From an uncultured Sphingomonadaceae bacterium (GTDB taxonomy: Bacteria > Pseudomonadota > Alphaproteobacteria > Sphingomonadales > Sphingomonadaceae): 64,000 nt of DNA. Under the pieces are notes generated by a model. That model did not search any database. It had not been told where the DNA came from and was given only the letters and a program-made list of their open reading frames with translations. The stretch is taken from the NCBI GenBank assembly GCA_947499975.1, contig CANMQE010000001.1, positions 806,001-870,000 on the forward strand, written 5' to 3'. Position numbers and translations under genes: made by a program. Below, one piece after another: positions 19,391 through 27,970 of the stretch; position 1 is the first letter of the stretch; every line of letters begins with the position of its first letter.

Positions 19391-19419
19391 TTGACCGCGC
19401 GCGAGCATCCCCCTAATTG
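19391..19419 (+). promoter_or_regulatory. Promoter of the tRNA-Glu genes
   Basis: TTGACC (19391-19396), a 17-base spacer and TAATTG (19414-19419), with a GC-rich discriminator GCGCCGC after it. It lies 18 bases before the first tRNA-Glu, a spacing and make-up typical of stable RNA promoters. Confidence 0.75.
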
Positions 19420-19437
19420 CGCCGCTCCAACGCACGT

Positions 19438-19512
19438 GGCCCCTTCGTCTAGCGGTTAGGACGCGGCCCTTTCACGGCTGAAACACGGGTTCGATTCCCG
19501 TAGGGGTCACCA
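19438..19512 (+). tRNA. tRNA-Glu, anticodon TTC
   Basis: The acceptor stem GGCCCCT pairs with AGGGGTC, the anticodon stem CGGCC with GGCTG around loop CTTTCAC (anticodon TTC), and the T-loop reads GGTTCGATTCC. CCA is encoded at 19510-19512. It reads GAA and, by wobble, GAG. A near-identical copy follows 72 bases later. Confidence 0.97.
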
Positions 19513-19584
19513 GCGTTGGATTTGCCTAACGATATGAACGGTAACTGCCCGCCCCTCGGGGCCGGCAGCATGTTCGGCATCACG

Positions 19585-19659
19585 GGCCCCTTCGTCTAGC
19601 GGTTAGGACGCGGCCCTCTCACGGCTGAAACACGGGTTCGATTCCCGTAGGGGTCACCA
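19585..19659 (+). tRNA. tRNA-Glu, anticodon CTC
   Basis: Identical to the preceding tRNA-Glu over all 75 bases except one: the loop is CTCTCAC, so the anticodon is CTC and it reads only GAG. CCA is encoded at 19657-19659. No separate promoter is obvious in the 72-base spacer, so co-transcription with the first copy is likely. The single difference at the wobble base points to a recent local duplication. Confidence 0.96.
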
Positions 19660-19761
19660 TCCGCAAAAACCCGCCATAAATACTGGCCACGAAAATTGCC
19701 CGTGAAAACCGGACGGCAGCGTGCGCATCATGCGTGGATCATTTTCGATGCACGTTTGAAA

Positions 19762-19768
19762 CTGTCAC
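19762..19768 (+). promoter_or_regulatory. Possible PhoB half-site before phoR
   Basis: CTGTCAC matches the Pho-box heptamer consensus (C/T)TGTCA(T/C). It lies 25 bases before the phoR ATG. The heptamers 11 bases away on either side are poor, so this is only a candidate for autoregulation. Confidence 0.3.
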
Positions 19769-19793
19769 AATTCTCGCGCATGAGGCCAGTCCC

Positions 19794-20972
19794 ATGGAAG
19801 GCTCGCGCATCCCGACTGCCGCTCTTGCACTCGCCATCGTCTCCGGCGTGGTGATGGTGTTTGCGGGTGTGTCCATTGCGCTGACGCTGGGTTTCGTGGG
19901 AATCTGGATACTGTCCTTCTGGCTGATCACCCCGCCTGAGCCCGAGATTCGCAATAAGCCCCTGGAGGCATTGCAGATCACGCGTTCCGGCATGCGCGAC
20001 CTGATCGAACATTCCGGCCTGCCGCTGCTGCTGCTGGATAACAACCGCATCATCGTGGCGAACAGCAATGCGAGAGAGGCGATCGGCAAGCACATCATCG
20101 GGCAGGACGCGCGCGTGGCATTGCGGCATCCGGCAGCAGTAGATCTACTATCGCGTCCCGGCGGCGGCAGCGTTACCGTGCAAGGTCTTACCGGTCCCAA
20201 GAGCAACTGGCAGATGACCAGCCAGCAGATCGACGAACGCTATTCGCTGATCGAACTCATCAACCGCACGGCAGAGGCCGACGTGGGCCGCGCTCATACC
20301 GATTTCGTGGCCAACGCCAGCCACGAACTGCGCACGCCGCTGGCCAGCATCATCGGCTACATGGAAACGCTGGAAGATGAAGGCGCGGATATTGCGCCCA
20401 AGCAGGCCAGCAAATTCTACACCACCGTGCTGCGCGAGGCGCGCCGCTTGCAGACGCTGGTGGACGATCTGATGTCGCTCAGCCGGGTGGAAGCCGAAAA
20501 GCACGATCAGCCGCGCGAACTGCTGCGGCTGGCCCCGCTTATTCGCCAGTCAGCGCGCGATGGTGCGGGCCTCGATCGATTCGAGCGCGTTGCCATCGAG
20601 ATCGAAGACGATTCGATTAGCGTGCGCGGTGACGAGCGGCAACTTGAGCAATTGGTGCGCAACCTCGTCGACAATGCGCTGAAGTATGGCGGCGAAGACG
20701 AGACCGTGGAGGTCGATCTGAAGCGCGGCGAACGCGATATGGCCGTGCTGACCGTGCGCGACCATGGAGAAGGCATCGCTCCCGAACACCTCCCGCATCT
20801 CACCCGCCGATTCTATCGTACCGACCCCGGCCGAAGCCGCGCGGCGGGCGGCACTGGCCTGGGCCTCGCGATCTGCAAGCATATCGTGGAACGCCATCGC
20901 GGCCGTCTGGATATCGACAGCAAGCGCGGCGATGGCACCAGCGTTACAGTGCGAATCCCGCTGGCAAACTAG
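19794..20972 (+). CDS. phoR: Phosphate regulon sensor histidine kinase PhoR
   Basis: A membrane sensor kinase that phosphorylates PhoB when phosphate is scarce. From ATG 19794 it has 392 residues: two close membrane helices (about 7-46), a PAS-like region (70-150), an H-box FVANASHELRTPLASIIGY with H177, an N-box RNLVDNALKYG, and G-boxes DHGEGIAPEHL and GGTGLGLAICKHIVERHRG. Identity as PhoR rests on this short-membrane-anchor architecture and on the pst/pho genes that follow. phoB is at the far end of the same cluster. Confidence 0.92.
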   Translation: MEGSRIPTAALALAIVSGVVMVFAGVSIALTLGFVGIWILSFWLITPPEPEIRNKPLEALQITRSGMRDLIEHSGLPLLLLDNNRIIVANSNAREAIGKHIIGQDARVALRHPAAVDLLSRPGGGSVTVQGLTGPKSNWQMTSQQIDERYSLIELINRTAEADVGRAHTDFVANASHELRTPLASIIGYMETLEDEGADIAPKQASKFYTTVLREARRLQTLVDDLMSLSRVEAEKHDQPRELLRLAPLIRQSARDGAGLDRFERVAIEIEDDSISVRGDERQLEQLVRNLVDNALKYGGEDETVEVDLKRGERDMAVLTVRDHGEGIAPEHLPHLTRRFYRTDPGRSRAAGGTGLGLAICKHIVERHRGRLDIDSKRGDGTSVTVRIPLAN

Positions 20973-21056
20973 CCGCTTCGCTTCGGCGAGCGAGGCCGTA
21001 GTGCCCTCCCCCTTTATCGACAGTCTATCCACAGGCGGATCACGCCTTGCGCGCGC

Positions 21057-21085
21057 ATGTAACAAAGGCGTCATAATCGGGTCAT
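21057..21085 (+). promoter_or_regulatory. Pho box upstream of the porin gene
   Basis: Three heptamers occur at an 11-base period: ATGTAAC (21057-21063), GCGTCAT (21068-21074) and GGGTCAT (21079-21085), each separated by four bases. This is the layout of PhoB sites (direct TGTCA-type repeats). It ends 42 bases before the porin ATG, leaving room for a -10 and start site. Confidence 0.65.
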
Positions 21086-21127
21086 AGCGGGCACACATCT
21101 TCGCAATAAAAGTGAAACCCGTTTGTC

Positions 21128-22519
21128 ATGAAGAAGCTTGTCATCTCGGCCATTCTGGCTGGCACCGCGCTCACCCCCGCCGCTGCCGCGGCGCAGGATA
21201 GCCTTACGGTAGAGGAGCAGGTCGCGGCGCTTGCAGCGGAAGTTGCGCGGCTGAACCAGCGCGTAGCCGAACTGGAGGCCGAGCAGGCCGAGGCCCAGCC
21301 GCAGCAGGCCAATACCGCGGCGCAGCAGGCCGCCGTCGCGGCCCAGGTGGCAGAGATCCGTCAGGCTGCTCCGGCACCTGTCGCCAGCACAACTCCTGCG
21401 GAGATCGCGTGGGCGGGAGCGCCCGAGTTCGAGAGCGAGGGCGGATGGTCCTTCAAGCCGTTCGGTCGCCTCAATATCGATGCCGGCGTAATCGGCGCAC
21501 CCGATTCCACCGGACGCGAAGATGGTTTCGGAAGTGAAATCCGCCGTGCGCGTCTCGGCATGAGCGGCGACATTCCCGGCGGCTTCGGCTACAAGCTGGA
21601 AGTCGATTTCGCAGGCAACGAGATTGCCGTGACAGACGCGATTGTCACCTATGAGGACGGCCCGCTGACGCTGACCGCAGGCCAGCATAACAATTTCCAG
21701 TCACTGGAAGAACTCACCAGCAGCCGCTGGTCGTCCTTCATCGAACGCGCCGCCTTCACGGATGCGTTCGGCTTTACTCGCCGCCTGGGCGTCTCTGCCG
21801 AGATCGACGTATCGGACGGCATCCTGCTGCAGGCAGGCGTTTTCACGAACAACATAGAGGATCAGGCTGGCGATACCTGGACGGGCGACGCGCGTATCGT
21901 TGCCAGCCCCACGCTGGGCGAAACGCAGCTGCACCTTGGCGCATCTGTCCACTACACCGACGTGCCCGATGGAGACAGGGTCCGCTATCGCCAGCGCCCG
22001 CTTGTGCATTTCACCTCGGAACGGTTCATCAACACCGGCAGTTTCGATGCCGACAGCGAGCTGGGCGCGGGCCTGGAGGCTGGCGTGATCAGCGGTCCAT
22101 TCCACGCCGTTGGTGAAGCATTCTGGCAAACGGCGAATCGACCCGGCGCGCTGATGGACGATGCCACGTTCTTCGGTGGCTATGCCGAAGTCGGCGTGTT
22201 CCTCACCGAGGGCGACCGTCGCGGATATAAGGGGGGCAAATTTGACCGCACCCGGCCGGAGCGGCCTGTAAATGAAGGCGGCATCGGCGCGATCCAGATC
22301 AATGCCCGCTACGACCGGCTTGATCTCAACGATGCCGGGATCGTGGGCGGAACGCAGGATGGCTATTTCGCATCGCTGATCTGGGTGCCCACCGATTACA
22401 CGCGTTTCACCATGAATTACGGCAGGCTGGACTACAGCGATGCCGCTTTTCCCACGGCCACCGGAGAGCGCGACTATTCAGTGGATGTGCTGGGGATGCG
22501 CGCCCAGATCGATTTTTGA
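21128..22519 (+). CDS. OprO/OprP-type phosphate-selective outer-membrane porin
   Basis: A 463-residue outer-membrane barrel. A signal peptide (about 1-22) is followed by a coiled coil rich in A, E and Q (about 27-65) that probably trimerises or reaches the peptidoglycan. Then come many amphipathic strands, such as IRRARLGMSGDIPGGFGYKLEVDFAGN, and a terminal phenylalanine (MRAQIDF), the usual barrel end signal. The family admits phosphate or polyphosphate, and the site between phoR and pstS with a Pho box supports induction under phosphate starvation. Confidence 0.9.
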   Translation: MKKLVISAILAGTALTPAAAAAQDSLTVEEQVAALAAEVARLNQRVAELEAEQAEAQPQQANTAAQQAAVAAQVAEIRQAAPAPVASTTPAEIAWAGAPEFESEGGWSFKPFGRLNIDAGVIGAPDSTGREDGFGSEIRRARLGMSGDIPGGFGYKLEVDFAGNEIAVTDAIVTYEDGPLTLTAGQHNNFQSLEELTSSRWSSFIERAAFTDAFGFTRRLGVSAEIDVSDGILLQAGVFTNNIEDQAGDTWTGDARIVASPTLGETQLHLGASVHYTDVPDGDRVRYRQRPLVHFTSERFINTGSFDADSELGAGLEAGVISGPFHAVGEAFWQTANRPGALMDDATFFGGYAEVGVFLTEGDRRGYKGGKFDRTRPERPVNEGGIGAIQINARYDRLDLNDAGIVGGTQDGYFASLIWVPTDYTRFTMNYGRLDYSDAAFPTATGERDYSVDVLGMRAQIDF

Positions 22520-22578
22520 CCACACTCCACCACATGCTACCGCCATTCATGACAGCCGGGCACAACCCGAACGCATGA

Positions 22579-22596
22579 ATGTCGCAATGACGTCAT
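22579..22596 (+). promoter_or_regulatory. Pho box upstream of pstS
   Basis: Heptamers ATGTCGC (22579-22585) and ACGTCAT (22590-22596) are spaced by four bases, i.e. at an 11-base period. It lies 46 bases before the pstS ATG. A perfect hairpin GCAGACC/GGTCTGC with loop TAGC (22600-22617) sits between the box and the gene and may be part of the 5' end of the mRNA. Confidence 0.55.
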
Positions 22597-22642
22597 ACAG
22601 CAGACCTAGCGGTCTGCCATCTGAACCGAAACGAGGACAATC

Positions 22643-23686
22643 ATGACCCTGAACTTCCGTACCGCCGTATCGGCACTCGCACTTGTCGCACTGGCGGCCT
22701 GCAACAACGCCGGCGGCGGCGGCAACACGCGCGACACGGTGCGCGCTGTTGGATCCTCCACTGTCTATCCTTTCGCCACGCGCGTGGCGGAAAGCTTTGC
22801 CCGCAATTACGACTTCTCCTCGCCGATCATCGAATCGACCGGCACGGGTGGCGGCATGGCGCTGTTCTGCCAGGGCGTAGGCCCGGAAACGCCCGATATC
22901 GTGAACGCCTCGCGCCGCATGAAGGCCAGCGAGTTCGAAACCTGCCAGACGAACGGCGTGGAAAACATCACCGAAATCCAGATTGGCCTCGATGGCATCG
23001 CCTTTGCCAGCGCCACCAACGGCATCGATTTCGATCTGACGCCGGAAATCGTCTACCAGGCGATTGCCGCCAACCCCTATGGCGAAGAACAGACCAACGA
23101 GATGTGGAGCGACATTGATCCCTCCCTGCCGAACAAGCCGATCCTGGTTTACGGACCGCCTTCCACCTCGGGCACGCGCGATGCGCTGAACGAGCTGGTG
23201 CTGCTGGTCGGCTGCGAATCGGGCGAAGGCATGGCGGAGCTGGAAGAGCAGGACGAGGACGCTTTCGAGGCGACCTGCACCGAGCTTCGCAACGACGGCG
23301 CATATGTCGAACAGGGTGAGCAGGACAATCTGATCGTGCAGAAGATCGAGGGTAATGCCGACGCCATCGGCATCTTCGGCTTCTCTTACCTCGAAGCCAA
23401 CTCCGACCGCGTTCACGGCCTGACCATGAACGGCGTGGAGCCGACCTACGAAAACATCGCCAGCTTCGACTATGTCGGTGCCCGTCCGCTGTTCATCTAC
23501 GTGAAGAACCAGCATGTCGATGCCATCCCCGGTCTTCGTGAATTCGTGGCCGAATGGGCAGGCAACTGGGGATCGGACGGTCCGCTGGCCGAGGTGGGGC
23601 TTGTGCCTAATCCTGAAGACGCTATGGCGCGCAACACCACCGCCGCGAGCGAGTTTACTCCGCTCTCCGCTTCCGACTTCGAATAG
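22643..23686 (+). CDS. pstS: Phosphate ABC transporter substrate-binding lipoprotein PstS
   Basis: Binds phosphate in the periplasm and delivers it to PstCA. The 347-residue precursor has a lipobox LVALAAC (Cys20), so it is a lipoprotein. RAVGSSTVYPFATRVAESF and IIESTGTGGGMALFC are the phosphate-site loops, and YGPPSTSGTRDALNELV is the second one. It belongs to the longer PstS type common in alphaproteobacteria. It heads pstS-C-A-B-phoU; pstC follows after 18 bases. Confidence 0.95.
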   Translation: MTLNFRTAVSALALVALAACNNAGGGGNTRDTVRAVGSSTVYPFATRVAESFARNYDFSSPIIESTGTGGGMALFCQGVGPETPDIVNASRRMKASEFETCQTNGVENITEIQIGLDGIAFASATNGIDFDLTPEIVYQAIAANPYGEEQTNEMWSDIDPSLPNKPILVYGPPSTSGTRDALNELVLLVGCESGEGMAELEEQDEDAFEATCTELRNDGAYVEQGEQDNLIVQKIEGNADAIGIFGFSYLEANSDRVHGLTMNGVEPTYENIASFDYVGARPLFIYVKNQHVDAIPGLREFVAEWAGNWGSDGPLAEVGLVPNPEDAMARNTTAASEFTPLSASDFE

Positions 23687-23704
23687 GGAAACCTCATTGC
23701 GGTC

Positions 23705-25090
23705 ATGTCGGTCACTACCCTGATCCTTCTTGTCCTTGGACTAGGGCTGGCCGGCTGGCTGGTCGCCCGCTCGCGCGCCGCGATGTTTCGCCGCGCGAGC
23801 GCCGACCACCGGATTGCCGCCCTGCCCGTCTATCACGGCTGGTATGCCGCGCTGTGGATCGTGGTGCCTACACTGCTGTTCGCATTGGTGTGGATGCCTA
23901 TATCCGAACAGCTGATTATCCAGCACGTCCTGGCCAGCCCTGCGGCCGAGAACCTTCCCGCCTTCGGAATGCAGCGCGAAACGGTGCTGTCCGAAGCGCG
24001 GATGGTGGCGACAGGTGCTGCACCCGGCGTATTCAACCAGGACGCCGCTGCGCTGGTCGGCCCGTTTGAAGAGGCGATCTCGCGCTATTCCGTTATCGGC
24101 TTCGTCGTCACCCTGCTGGTGGCAGGTTCCGGTGCCGCCTTTGCATTCCTGCGGCTGAAGCCCGATTTCCGCGCCCGCACGCGGGTGGAGCGTATGGTGC
24201 TTTCCACCCTGCTGATCGCATCTCTGGTGGCTATCCTTACCACGCTGGGCATCCTTGCCAGCCTGGTGTTCGAGACGATACGTTTCTTCGGCATGGTGTC
24301 CCCGGTGGACTTCCTGCTCGGCACCAACTGGTCGCCCGATCCCATGAGCAGTGCCACCAACCCCGACGGCAGCCGCTACGGCGCGATACCGCTGTTCTGG
24401 GGCACGCTGTTCATCGGTGCGATCATCGCCATGATCGTGGCCATCCCGCTTGGCATGATGAGCGCGATCTATCTGAACCAGTATGCAGCGCCCCGGGTGC
24501 GCACCTGGATCAAGCCCGCGTTGGAGGTGCTGGCCGGTGTTCCCACCGTGGTTTACGGCTATTTCGCCGCGCTGACGGTGGCCCCCGCCATTCGCGACAT
24601 CGCCCTGTCACTGGGCATATCCAACCCTTCCAGCGAAAGCGCGCTGGCAGCCGGACTGGTGATGGGCGTGATGATCATCCCCTTCGTATCCTCCATGGCG
24701 GACGATTCGATTGCTGCCGTCCCCCAGGCCATGAAGGACGGGTCGCTGGCCATGGGTGCCACGCAGAACGAGACGATCAAACGCGTTTTGGTGCCCGCCG
24801 CCCTGCCCGGCATCGTGGCCGGCATCATGCTCGCCATCAGCCGCGCGATTGGTGAGACGATGATCGTGGTGATGGCCGCCAGCTTCGCCGCCAATCTCTC
24901 CGCCAATCCGCTGGAGGCGATGACCACCGTCACCGTTCAGATCGTTGCCCTGCTGACGGGCGAAGGCAGCTTCGATCACCCCGCCACGCTGGCGGCGTTC
25001 GCGCTGGGCTTCGTGCTGTTCCTCGTGACGCTGGTTCTCAACATCATCGCGCTGCGTGTCGTGAAGAGGTTCCGTGAAGCTTATGAGTGA
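23705..25090 (+). CDS. pstC: Phosphate ABC transporter permease PstC
   Basis: Inner-membrane permease, 461 residues, longer than E. coli PstC because of an amino-terminal extension with extra hydrophobic segments (about 5-25 and 43-70) and a periplasmic loop. The BPD_transp_1 core occupies about residues 240-450, with FWGTLFIGAIIAMIVAIPLG and the EAA-like loop DDSIAAVPQAMKDGSLAMGAT. Its 3' end overlaps pstA by eight bases, so coupled translation is likely. Confidence 0.94.
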   Translation: MSVTTLILLVLGLGLAGWLVARSRAAMFRRASADHRIAALPVYHGWYAALWIVVPTLLFALVWMPISEQLIIQHVLASPAAENLPAFGMQRETVLSEARMVATGAAPGVFNQDAAALVGPFEEAISRYSVIGFVVTLLVAGSGAAFAFLRLKPDFRARTRVERMVLSTLLIASLVAILTTLGILASLVFETIRFFGMVSPVDFLLGTNWSPDPMSSATNPDGSRYGAIPLFWGTLFIGAIIAMIVAIPLGMMSAIYLNQYAAPRVRTWIKPALEVLAGVPTVVYGYFAALTVAPAIRDIALSLGISNPSSESALAAGLVMGVMIIPFVSSMADDSIAAVPQAMKDGSLAMGATQNETIKRVLVPAALPGIVAGIMLAISRAIGETMIVVMAASFAANLSANPLEAMTTVTVQIVALLTGEGSFDHPATLAAFALGFVLFLVTLVLNIIALRVVKRFREAYE

Positions 25091-26342
25091 CACTGCCCCC
25101 AAGATCCGCCCCACGCGCACCCCGGCTTTCGAAGAACGCCTGAAAAAGCGTTACGCAGCAGAGAAGCGGTTCAAGATCGCTGGCCTGTCCGCCATCGTGT
25201 TCTCCATGGCGGTGCTGGTGTTCCTGCTGGTCACCATGTCGATCAACGGCATCGGCGGCTTCCAGCGCGCCGAGATGAGCGTGCCCATAGATTTCACCCA
25301 GGCCGGCCTTTCGGTTGATCCCTCGCTTCAAAGCGAGAGCGAAACCGTTCGTTCACTCGAGGCGCAGGGCCTTCCCGCCGTGGTGGAATTCAGCGCCCAG
25401 CAGTCTTTGGGCGAAGATGCTGCCGAAGAATTGAACGGCGAAGCATGGCGCCTCGTTGGACAGCAGGTGGCAGAAGATCCCTCCCTGCTGCGCAGCGAAA
25501 CCGAATTCTGGCTGCCCACGAGCGAAGCGCTCGCCAGTGCCTATGCCGGAGACGGCAATGCCGATCTGCAGCCGTTGGCACAGCAACTGGCAGAGCGCGG
25601 CGTGCTCGACAATCGCCTCGACCTTGGCTTCCTCGAACGTGCCGATGCGACGGATCCACAGCTGGTTGGCATCTGGGGTGCGCTAAAGGGTTCCATCCTC
25701 ACGATGATCGTGACGCTGGCGCTGGCCTTCCCCATCGGTGTGCTGGCGGCACTTTACCTGGAGGAATATGCGCCCAAGAACCGCTGGACCGATCTGATCG
25801 AGGTGTCGATCAACAATCTGGCAGCGGTGCCTTCGATCATCTTCGGCCTGCTGGGACTGGCCGTTTTCCTGTGGCTGTTCCCGAACCTGCGTTCCGCCCC
25901 GCTGATCGGCGGCATGACCCTGGCTCTGATGACGATGCCGGTGATCGTGATTGCCGGCCGTAACGCGATCAAGGCCGTGCCACCGTCCATCCGCGACGGC
26001 GCGCTGGCCGTGGGCGCCTCGCCCGTGCAGGTGGTGTTCCACCATGTGTTGCCGCTGGCGCTGCCCGGCATCCTGACCGGCACCATCATCGGCATGGCCC
26101 GCGCCTTGGGTGAAACCGCGCCGCTGCTGCTGATCGGCATGCGCGCCTTCGTGGCCAGCCCGCCTGATGGCTTTACCGATAATGCCACCGTGCTGCCGAT
26201 GCAGATCTTCCTGTGGTCGGACGAGATCGATCGCGGTTTCGTGGAACGCACCAGCGCGGCGATCATCGTGCTATTGATATTCCTCCTGCTGATGAATGGC
26301 CTGGCCATCTATCTGCGCAACCGATTCGAGAAGAAGTGGTGA
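25083..26342 (+). CDS. pstA: Phosphate ABC transporter permease PstA
   Basis: Second membrane permease of the Pst complex, 419 residues from ATG 25083; a GTG at 25074 is in frame but lies inside pstC. One amino-terminal membrane helix (about 38-60) is followed by a long periplasmic region (to about 190) that E. coli PstA lacks. The permease core then contains [20 protein letters not shown] and the EAA loop [19 protein letters not shown]. The stop overlaps the pstB ATG (TGATG). Confidence 0.94.
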   Translation: MSDTAPKIRPTRTPAFEERLKKRYAAEKRFKIAGLSAIVFSMAVLVFLLVTMSINGIGGFQRAEMSVPIDFTQAGLSVDPSLQSESETVRSLEAQGLPAVVEFSAQQSLGEDAAEELNGEAWRLVGQQVAEDPSLLRSETEFWLPTSEALASAYAGDGNADLQPLAQQLAERGVLDNRLDLGFLERADATDPQLVGIWGALKGSILTMIVTLALAFPIGVLAALYLEEYAPKNRWTDLIEVSINNLAAVPSIIFGLLGLAVFLWLFPNLRSAPLIGGMTLALMTMPVIVIAGRNAIKAVPPSIRDGALAVGASPVQVVFHHVLPLALPGILTGTIIGMARALGETAPLLLIGMRAFVASPPDGFTDNATVLPMQIFLWSDEIDRGFVERTSAAIIVLLIFLLLMNGLAIYLRNRFEKKW

Positions 26343-27187
26343 TGTCCGAAACAGCTGACACAACCGTAAAAGGCAGCCCGCTGGCAAGCCAGGCGCAGAA
26401 GTCGCTGGCGGACGAGAACGTCGAAACCGGCGAGCCGAAGATGCGCGCGCGCGGCGTTGACGTGTATTACGGAAACAAGAAGGCCATCGATAGCGTCGAT
26501 ATCGACGTCTACACCGAATATGTCACGGCGTTCATCGGCCCGTCCGGCTGCGGCAAATCCACTTTCCTGCGTTCGCTGAACCGCATGAACGACACCATAC
26601 CTTCCGCCCGTGTTACCGGCACGATCGAGCTTGATGGCGAGGACATCTACGCCAGCGGGATGGACGTGGTGCAATTGCGCGCCCGCGTGGGCATGGTGTT
26701 CCAGAAGCCCAACCCCTTCCCCAAGTCCATTTACGACAACATCGCCTACGGTCCCAAGATTCATGGCCTTGCCGAAGGCAAGCAGGACCTGGACGAGGTG
26801 GTGGAAAAGAGCCTGCGCCGCGCCGGTCTGTGGGAAGAGGTGAAGGATCGCCTTACCGATTCCGGCACCGCGCTTTCCGGCGGGCAGCAGCAGCGCCTGT
26901 GTATCGCCCGCGCCATCGCGGTGGATCCCGAAGTGATCCTGATGGACGAGCCATGCTCCGCCCTCGATCCGATCGCGACTGCCAAGATCGAGGAACTGAT
27001 CGACGAATTGCGGGGCCGCTATGGTATCGTGATCGTCACCCATTCCATGCAGCAGGCGGCCCGAGTTTCGCAGCGCACGGCGTTTTTTCACCTTGGCAAT
27101 CTGGTGGAATATGGACACACGTCGGACATCTTCACAAATCCGGCTGAAAAACGCACACAGGATTACATCACGGGACGGTACGGATAA
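26342..27187 (+). CDS. pstB: Phosphate ABC transporter ATPase PstB
   Basis: ATPase of the Pst importer, 281 residues from ATG 26342. Walker A is GPSGCGKST, the signature is [16 protein letters not shown], Walker [17 protein letters not shown], and the H-loop [12 protein letters not shown]. The amino-terminal 30 residues are a low-conservation extension. The CSALDP variant of the D-loop region is usual for PstB. The stop overlaps the phoU start (TAATG). Confidence 0.97.
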   Translation: MSETADTTVKGSPLASQAQKSLADENVETGEPKMRARGVDVYYGNKKAIDSVDIDVYTEYVTAFIGPSGCGKSTFLRSLNRMNDTIPSARVTGTIELDGEDIYASGMDVVQLRARVGMVFQKPNPFPKSIYDNIAYGPKIHGLAEGKQDLDEVVEKSLRRAGLWEEVKDRLTDSGTALSGGQQQRLCIARAIAVDPEVILMDEPCSALDPIATAKIEELIDELRGRYGIVIVTHSMQQAARVSQRTAFFHLGNLVEYGHTSDIFTNPAEKRTQDYITGRYG

Positions 27188-27855
27188 TGGTCGAGCATAC
27201 AGTCAAGGCATTCGACGAGGACATCACGCGCCTCAGGGGCCTGATCGCCGAAATGGGCGGGCTTGCCGAAGTGGCCATCCACGAAGCGTTGCAGGCGCTT
27301 GTCAACGGTGACGAGGAACTGGCCGCGGAAGTCGTAAAGCGCGACAAGAAGCTGGACGATCTGGAAACCGAGGTTGACGCAATGGCCGTTCGCATCCTCG
27401 CCCTGCGCGCGCCGATGGCGGACGACCTCCGGGAAATCGTCGCGGCGCTGAAGATCGGCGGCGTGGTGGAACGTATCGGCGATTACGCCAAGAACATTGC
27501 CAAGCGCGTTGGCCGTATCGAGGGACGCGCCCGGTTCGAACCCCTGCTGCTGTTGCCCGCCATGGGCGAAGTGGCATCGGAAATGGTGCACGACGTTCTC
27601 ACCGCCTACGCCGCGCGTGATCCCGTGGTGGCACGCGAAGTGATCGAGCGGGACGACAAGGTTGATGCCTTCTACGACAGCATCTTCCGCAACCTCGTCA
27701 GTCACATGGTGGAGAACCCCTCCACCATCAGCAGCGCCGCGCAATTGCTGTTCGTCGCCCGCAATATCGAGCGGATCGGCGATCACGCCACGAACGTCGC
27801 TGAAATGGTGCATTATTCGGCTACCGGCTCCTATCCGAGCGACATCGAACGGTAA
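27187..27855 (+). CDS. phoU: Phosphate signalling regulator PhoU
   Basis: Negative regulator that links the Pst transporter to PhoR. The 222-residue all-helical protein shows the two PhoU repeats, with metal-site motifs around VERIGDYAKNIAKRV in the first and ARNIERIGDHATNVAEMV in the second (E/D-x3-D patterns). It starts at ATG 27187, sharing a base with the pstB stop, and is followed by a 115-base gap before phoB. Confidence 0.96.
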   Translation: MVEHTVKAFDEDITRLRGLIAEMGGLAEVAIHEALQALVNGDEELAAEVVKRDKKLDDLETEVDAMAVRILALRAPMADDLREIVAALKIGGVVERIGDYAKNIAKRVGRIEGRARFEPLLLLPAMGEVASEMVHDVLTAYAARDPVVAREVIERDDKVDAFYDSIFRNLVSHMVENPSTISSAAQLLFVARNIERIGDHATNVAEMVHYSATGSYPSDIER

Positions 27856-27884
27856 TTTCACATAGCGTTCATTAGCCGGGCGCT

Positions 27885-27963
27885 TTGCAACAAATCTGAC
27901 ACAAGATTGAAATATCAGGGGCCCCACGGCATTCTTGACGATGCCGCAATCCCAAGGGGCCCC
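27885..27963 (+). promoter_or_regulatory. phoB upstream region: weak Pho-box repeats and a folded leader
   Basis: Heptamers TTGCAAC (27885), CTGACAC (27896) and TTGAAAT (27907) occur at an 11-base period, a weak Pho box. Downstream, the octamer GGGGCCCC occurs twice (27918-27925 and 27956-27963). Between them CGGCAT and ATGCCG (27926-27942) can form a hairpin. The second octamer holds the likely Shine-Dalgarno AAGGGG before phoB ATG 27971, and the first octamer could pair with it and hide it. Confidence 0.45.
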
Positions 27964-27970
27964 TAGTTCA

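Noticed and set aside
19513..19584. Terminator between the two tRNA-Glu genes
   Set aside because: The GC-rich inverted stretch near 19547-19568 has mismatches and no T-run, so it was not called.
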